Of a DNA stretch of 35,358 bases, positions 31,574-35,358 are shown one piece after another. Source of the stretch: Desulfosporosinus sp. Tol-M (GTDB lineage: Bacteria > Bacillota > Desulfitobacteriia > Desulfitobacteriales > Desulfitobacteriaceae); NCBI GenBank assembly GCA_000770645.1, contig JQID01000146.1, positions 1 to 35,358 of the forward strand. Reading direction: 5' to 3'. Under the pieces are notes generated by a model. The model did no database searches. It had not been told where the DNA came from and saw nothing but the letters and a program-made list of their open reading frames with translations. Position 1 is the first letter of the stretch. Every line of letters starts with the position of its first letter. Position numbers and translations under genes: made by a program.

Positions 31574-32794
31574 TTATTCCCCCTGCCCTGCGGCTGCTGC
31601 AAGCGACTGTTCTCCGGTCGGCGCAGTGGGCTGCTCTGCTGTTACTATGAGATCCCCGTCCTGGAGCACATTGATATTACTGCAGATCACGCCGGTGCCT
31701 GCAGCGAGGCCTGCTTTTATTTCAATCAAGTCATCGTGGGTCTCGCCCAGCGTCACCTCGGTGCGGCGTGCCACCCCGTTATCATCCGTAAACACATAAT
31801 AGCTTCCTTCGCTGCCTGCCACCGCTTTCAGTGGAATAACGAGCACGGATACTTCACTGCCGCTGACAATATCCACATTGGCATAGATACCCGCTTTCAG
31901 TTTATTATCCTTGTTCGGCACTTCTACTTTGGCCATAAAAGTTCTGGAAGCCATACTGGCCGCCGCGCTGATATAACTCACTGTCCCTTCATATTCCTGA
32001 CTGTCGCCGCTTACTCTCACGTTGGCCTTCTGACCGACCTTAATTTTGGCGGCATCCGCCTGCGGGATTTTAATTACAGCCTGAATGGTCGAGGTGTTCT
32101 TCACCATGGCCAGCGAAACCCCGGGGGCCACGTAGGCTCCCACGGCGACGTTTTTATCTTCCACAAAGCCGTCTGCGGGCGCTTTAATCACCAATTTAGC
32201 CAGTGAATGCTGCAGTCTGTCAACCCCGCTCTGGGCCGCCCCGATGTTGGCCTGCAAAGCAGCCAGATCCGCCTGGGCAACTTTAAGCGCAGTCCCGGCA
32301 TCGCTTAAGTCATTGGCTGCTGCAGCTCCGGCTTCATAAAGCGCTTTGGCATGATTATAATTACGCTGGGAGATTTCCACATTGGCCTGCGCCTTGGGCA
32401 AAGTGGCCTGCACCGCAGCCAGCTGGGCCTGGGTGGACTTCAGCTGGTCATTCAGATCCTGACTGTCCAGAGTGATCAAAGGCGCGCCCTTTTTGACAGC
32501 TTCCCCTTCTTTAAACGAAATCTGCACAACCTTGCCGGGTACCTCTGCTCCGACCACGCCTTCTTCCCCGGCCAAAAGCGTGGCATCATATGTACTCGTC
32601 GGCAGTATAGTTAAAGTTTCCGCTTTCCGGACCTCAACGGTTACTTTGCTGTCGGCGGAAACCGGCCGGTCTTTTTGGAGTACTGCCCAGGAGTCCATAT
32701 TGCGGTAGAAAATGAAGCCTATCACAAATAAAAGTACGATCGCCAGATAGGAAATTACTTTTTTCATGTTCATCTTCTCCGATACTTTTATCAT
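31574..32794 (-). CDS. RND efflux periplasmic-adaptor-type (MFP/HlyD) subunit
   Basis: A 406-residue membrane fusion protein with an N-terminal membrane anchor (about 11-30), a biotinyl-lipoyl-like domain (AEVPGKVVQISFKEGEAVKKGAPLITLD), a long coiled-coil hairpin (LNDQLKSTQAQLAAVQ through ALKVAQADLAALQ), the returning lipoyl half (KAPADGFVEDKNVAVGAYV) and a C-terminal beta-barrel. It links the RND pump to the cell exterior. The start is uncertain between codons 1, 8 and 10. It follows tetR by 116 bases and is followed at once by the pump gene. Confidence 0.92.
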   Translation of the reverse strand: MIKVSEKMNMKKVISYLAIVLLFVIGFIFYRNMDSWAVLQKDRPVSADSKVTVEVRKAETLTILPTSTYDATLLAGEEGVVGAEVPGKVVQISFKEGEAVKKGAPLITLDSQDLNDQLKSTQAQLAAVQATLPKAQANVEISQRNYNHAKALYEAGAAAANDLSDAGTALKVAQADLAALQANIGAAQSGVDRLQHSLAKLVIKAPADGFVEDKNVAVGAYVAPGVSLAMVKNTSTIQAVIKIPQADAAKIKVGQKANVRVSGDSQEYEGTVSYISAAASMASRTFMAKVEVPNKDNKLKAGIYANVDIVSGSEVSVLVIPLKAVAGSEGSYYVFTDDNGVARRTEVTLGETHDDLIEIKAGLAAGTGVICSNINVLQDGDLIVTAEQPTAPTGEQSLAAAAGQGE

Positions 32795-32830
32795 CTCTTT
32801 AAAGCTCCTTTATCCATTCAATAATGCATG

Positions 32831-32878
32831 CTTCGCTGATCATACTCACCACTGGAGAGGAGATCATTATCAGCGAAG
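32831..32878. repeat. Inverted repeat between tetR and the adaptor gene
   Basis: CTTCGCTGAT (32831-32840) and ATCAGCGAAG (32869-32878) are perfect arms around a 28-base loop, without a T-run. It could modulate read-through from tetR into the efflux genes or be an operator. Confidence 0.45.
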
Positions 32879-32910
32879 TCTCGATATATTCAGCTTAAGC
32901 ATAAGCGTGT

Positions 32911-33516
32911 TCACTGTCGAAAGACAGGGTCTTTCTTCATGATCTCTAAATAATTCAGATTTAAAGCCAGCATCTGACTGATCAGTTTCCTTATTCTCCT
33001 GCCGTCCTCTTTATCTTGTTTCAATATTCTCAAAACACCTTCGACTAACATCGAGGCGAGCACATGAAAAATAAATTCGTCGGCAATGACAATCCCTTCA
33101 GCCTTTAATTTAGGCTTGAGCTCTTCTTTCATACGCTTTTCGATCAGAGAGATCAAATTTTCTTTTAGATTCTGATAGACAGAACCTTCACTTTTATCCA
33201 GCAAGATCATAAATTCCCTGCTGTCTTTATCATAAAAACTCATGATTTTGTCCATTACGTCTGCTAGAACAGGTACATTATTGGCATCAGCTTTAAAATC
33301 ACTGAAAATAAGAGCGGTGAAGCGCTCCGATACCGGTTCCATAATATAATTAAATAACTCTTCTTTGCTGTTAAAATACCGATATAGATTACCTGCAGCT
33401 ATTCCGGCACTTCTTGCTATGATCCGGATGGACGCATCATTAAATCCCTTTTTCTCAAATTCATCAAGTGCGGCACTTATAATGCTGTTTTTAATTTCGT
33501 CTTTGAGATATTGCAC
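32911..33516 (-). CDS. TetR family transcriptional regulator
   Basis: A 201-residue regulator. The N-terminal helix-turn-helix domain (about 1-55) reads SIRIIARSAGIAAGNLYRYFNSKEELFNYI, the TetR signature; the rest is a helical ligand-binding domain. GTG 33516 has GGAGG 9 bases upstream. That ribosome site is the centre of a perfect palindrome, so the protein probably represses itself and, by read-through, the RND operon downstream on the same strand. The inducer is unknown. Confidence 0.92.
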   Translation of the reverse strand: MQYLKDEIKNSIISAALDEFEKKGFNDASIRIIARSAGIAAGNLYRYFNSKEELFNYIMEPVSERFTALIFSDFKADANNVPVLADVMDKIMSFYDKDSREFMILLDKSEGSVYQNLKENLISLIEKRMKEELKPKLKAEGIVIADEFIFHVLASMLVEGVLRILKQDKEDGRRIRKLISQMLALNLNYLEIMKKDPVFRQ

Positions 33517-33540
33517 AATAATGAACCTCCGTTCATTATT
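33517..33540. promoter_or_regulatory. TetR operator palindrome over the ribosome site
   Basis: AATAATGAAC-CTCC-GTTCATTATT has perfect 10-bp arms. Its centre is the tetR ribosome binding sequence. This size and symmetry are typical of TetR-family operators. Confidence 0.75.
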
Positions 33541-33591
33541 AAAATAAACTATATCTATCGCTTTGTCAAGAATAAATTTATAAACATAAGA

Positions 33592-33774
33592 TTATAATTC
33601 GATCAATCCGTCTCTGAATGCCTTCATCATCTCACCTGTCAGGCTAATATTTATTTCCTCAAGCGGGACATCCTCTCTCTTCATCCACACGCCTAAGGAC
33701 AGTTCGTCTTCCTGAATTGTGATGGTATCATCACTTTTGGCTCTATATCTTGAATCATCATGTACTCCTTTACT
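33592..33774 (-). pseudogene. 3' fragment of a NUDIX (NAD+ diphosphatase-like) gene
   Basis: Sixty in-frame codons after a TGA at 33775-33777 encode RAKSDDTITIQEDELS, GVWMKREDVPL and NISLTGEMMKAFRDG, like the C-terminal end of NudC-type hydrolases. The NUDIX box and start are absent. Family assignment is from pattern memory. Confidence 0.6.
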
Positions 33775-34027
33775 TCAAGTTAATTCCATTATACATCTTC
33801 TCAGAGCAATAGTAGTTTTCTCCTCCCGTAAAAAATATGAGCTACAAGAAAGCTAATTCTTGCAGCTTAGAAATATAACAACAAAATCAGACCCAAATAA
33901 GGTTTTGTTAGCCAAAAGGACTACAGCTCAATCTGACAGTTAAACTTGTCAATTTGCCAAGCACGCTTTACATTGCATTATAAATATGTTACTATCTATT
34001 CAGGAGGTCTATTCTGGAGGTGATATT
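33775..34027. other. Intergenic region before the XRE regulator
   Basis: No gene seen. CAAGAA...TTCTTG with flanking AGCT pairs (about 33840-33870) forms an imperfect hairpin. The A/T-rich stretch around 33970-33990 probably holds the promoter of the XRE gene. Confidence 0.3.
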
Positions 34028-34267
34028 TTGAATGATAATATTCAGCTTAAAAACCGATTAAAAGTCGCCCGAGCGGAAAAGAATTTTTCACAGGAAAAGC
34101 TTGCCATTCTTGCAGGCGTAACAAGACAAACAATTAGTTCAATTGAGACAGGTCAATACTGTCCAACTGCAAAATTAGCATTAATACTATCTAAAGTTCT
34201 TAATAAACAATTTGAAGACTTATTCTATTTTGAGGAGGTTATGGATAATGTCCGAAAAAATGGTTGA
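34028..34267 (+). CDS. XRE family transcriptional regulator
   Basis: A 79-residue helix-turn-helix protein of the short YgzD-like type: LKVARAEKNFSQEKLAILAGVTRQTISSIETGQYCPT, then LALILSKVLNKQFEDLFYFEE. It has no separate sensor domain. TTG 34028 is the start since GGAGG lies 7 bases before it; a longer frame from 33986 has no such site. Its last 20 bases overlap the membrane protein gene, a typical regulator/membrane-partner pair. Confidence 0.88.
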   Translation: MNDNIQLKNRLKVARAEKNFSQEKLAILAGVTRQTISSIETGQYCPTAKLALILSKVLNKQFEDLFYFEEVMDNVRKNG

Positions 34268-34550
34268 GAAAGATGAGAGAACAACATTTATCGAAAATAT
34301 CAGTTATAAATTCGGATATATTTTTATTACATTTGCTTTGCTTCTGGATGTTGTATATAGATCGTTTATGCAAAATGAAACACCTTGGGATCTCCTTTTA
34401 TTAGTTATTGTAAGCGGCCTCGTTATATCGTTGTATCAGTACAAACAAAAGATTTTCGGTAAGACTTGGATAAAAACATTTATTTATGTATTCGCAGTCG
34501 CTTTTATTATTTCATTCATAGTGGTATTCATTAAAAAGTTCTTCCTCTGA
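34248..34550 (+). CDS. Small membrane protein overlapping the XRE gene
   Basis: A 100-residue protein with three hydrophobic segments (about 22-38, 46-62 and 76-97) and a charged N-terminus. ATG 34248 has GGAGG 9 bases upstream, inside the XRE gene. Such two-gene units (short XRE regulator plus small membrane protein) are common in Firmicutes; the membrane protein may sense stress or control the regulator. No firm family. Confidence 0.75.
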   Translation: MSEKMVEKDERTTFIENISYKFGYIFITFALLLDVVYRSFMQNETPWDLLLLVIVSGLVISLYQYKQKIFGKTWIKTFIYVFAVAFIISFIVVFIKKFFL

Positions 34551-34592
34551 TAACTTCACAGCAAAGTGAGCGCCTTCAAGAATCTGAGGCAT
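34536..34592 (-). pseudogene. Fragment of a second Toprim gene
   Basis: The minus strand encodes QILEGAHFAVKLSEEE, which matches the C-terminus of the intact Toprim protein (QILEGAHFAVKLPEGEEE). Differences within the shared stretch are mostly synonymous, so this is a remnant of a diverged homologue rather than a fresh copy. It overlaps the 3' end of the membrane protein gene on the other strand. Confidence 0.65.
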
Positions 34593-34629
34593 AAGAAAAA
34601 ACTACATCGATTGATTGGCAGGGCTTAAA

Positions 34630-35358
34630 ATGGAATACATAAGCGGAGTTGTCGAGCAAATTACATACGGAAATGAAGATAATGGTTTCCGTGTCATCAA
34701 AATAAAATCCAAAGGTTTTACCGGCTTGGTAACGGTCGTTGGAAGCCTGGCAGCTGTAAATGTTGGCGCAATAATTCGCGTTAAAGGTGAATGGAAGATG
34801 AACAGCAAGTTTGGCAAGCAGTTTATGGCCCTGGATTATCGCGAGACCCTTCCGGCAACAGTTGCCGGTATTCAAAAATACCTGGGAAGTGGGCTTATCA
34901 AGGGTATAGGGCCGGTGTACGCCAAGAGAATTGTACAGCATTTCCAGGAAGACACTTTAAGAGTATTGGAGGAGAATGTCGACCGTTTAATCAAAGTTGA
35001 GGGCATCGGACAAAAACGACTGGCGATGATTAAGAAAGCATGGCAAGAGCAAAAAGAGATTAAAAATGTCATGCTTTTTTTACAAAGTAATGGAGTATCA
35101 ACTGCCTTTGCCGTAAAAATATTTAAAACCTACGGCAATGAGAGCATCGAAATCGTGAAGACGAATCCCTATCGACTGGCTGATGATATTTGGGGCATTG
35201 GTTTTAAAACAGCGGACAAAATTGCTTTGCAGATGGGTTTTGAGAAAAACTCCTTTGCACGTTGCCGCTCGGGAATTGTGTATGTCCTGAACGAACTATC
35301 CAATGAAGGGCATTGCTATGGAAAAAGGGAACAACTCCTGGAAGAAGCGGAAAAAATC
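34630..35358 (+). CDS. recD2: RecD2-type helicase, 5' part (runs off the window)
   Basis: The first 243 codons, open to the window end. The N-terminal OB-fold (EYISGVVEQITYGNEDNGFRV) is followed by tandem helix-hairpin-helix segments (LIKGIGPVYAKRIVQHF and LIKVEGIGQKRLAMIKKAW) and NPYRLADDIWGIGFKTADKIA, the order found in RecD2/YrrC. The ATPase motifs lie beyond the window. RecD2 is a 5'-3' DNA helicase in recombination and repair not tied to RecBC. Only AGGG lies before ATG 34630. Confidence 0.9.
   Translation, partial: MEYISGVVEQITYGNEDNGFRVIKIKSKGFTGLVTVVGSLAAVNVGAIIRVKGEWKMNSKFGKQFMALDYRETLPATVAGIQKYLGSGLIKGIGPVYAKRIVQHFQEDTLRVLEENVDRLIKVEGIGQKRLAMIKKAWQEQKEIKNVMLFLQSNGVSTAFAVKIFKTYGNESIEIVKTNPYRLADDIWGIGFKTADKIALQMGFEKNSFARCRSGIVYVLNELSNEGHCYGKREQLLEEAEKI

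Noticed and set aside
25660..34592. Toprim repeats as attachment sites of an integrated element
   Set aside because: The two copies differ at several mostly synonymous positions and no integrase is present; att copies from one integration should be nearly identical.
1..35358. CRISPR array or phage genes
   Set aside because: No regularly spaced direct repeats and no capsid, terminase, integrase or Cas-like proteins were seen.

Overview
The window looks like a chromosomal segment of an anaerobic, spore-forming Firmicute of the Desulfosporosinus/Desulfitobacterium (Peptococcaceae) type. This is inferred from strong GGAGG ribosome sites, many TTG starts, menaquinone genes, a selenoprotein, DUF4474/DUF6765-type proteins and Firmicute-style sigma-A promoters. 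No rRNA, CRISPR array or intact insertion sequence is present. There is one tRNA, tRNA-Ala(CGC).

The left part (1-18.2 kb) is housekeeping in character. It holds an ACT-domain protein, a HesB/IscA-like protein that needs an in-frame UGA read as selenocysteine, a membrane-anchored TPR protein, oligoendopeptidase F, prephenate dehydratase (pheA), threonine synthase (thrC), a GIY-YIG protein, a 4Fe-4S flavin oxidoreductase, two menaquinone genes (mqnA and ubiE/menG) on either side of a YigZ/IMPACT protein, a GH18 glycosidase, a 39-residue membrane protein, a Ski2-like RNA helicase and a HAD hydrolase.

The middle (18.2-23.3 kb) is looser. It has the tRNA, a small conserved-looking ORF, a divergent DUF6765/DUF4474 pair, a truncated Amidase_6 gene followed by a secreted protein, and a frameshifted remnant.

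The right part (23.3-35.4 kb) is accessory. A four-gene minus-strand cluster (MFS transporter, Toprim protein, aminotransferase fused to a GyrI-like domain, HAD phosphatase) is followed by a Phd-like/HicA-like toxin-antitoxin pair, IS3-family debris with a 93-bp inverted-repeat element, and a TetR-controlled RND efflux operon that looks GC-richer than its surroundings. The RND pump lacks most of one porter subdomain. After that come a NUDIX gene fragment, an XRE regulator overlapping a membrane protein gene, a fragment of a second Toprim gene, and the 5' part of recD2, which runs off the window.

The observations most worth checking are the HesB-like selenoprotein with its bacterial SECIS hairpin, the aminotransferase-GyrI fusion that keeps an internal ribosome site and start codon, the mixed-family toxin-antitoxin pair, and the RND pump with a missing docking lobe.
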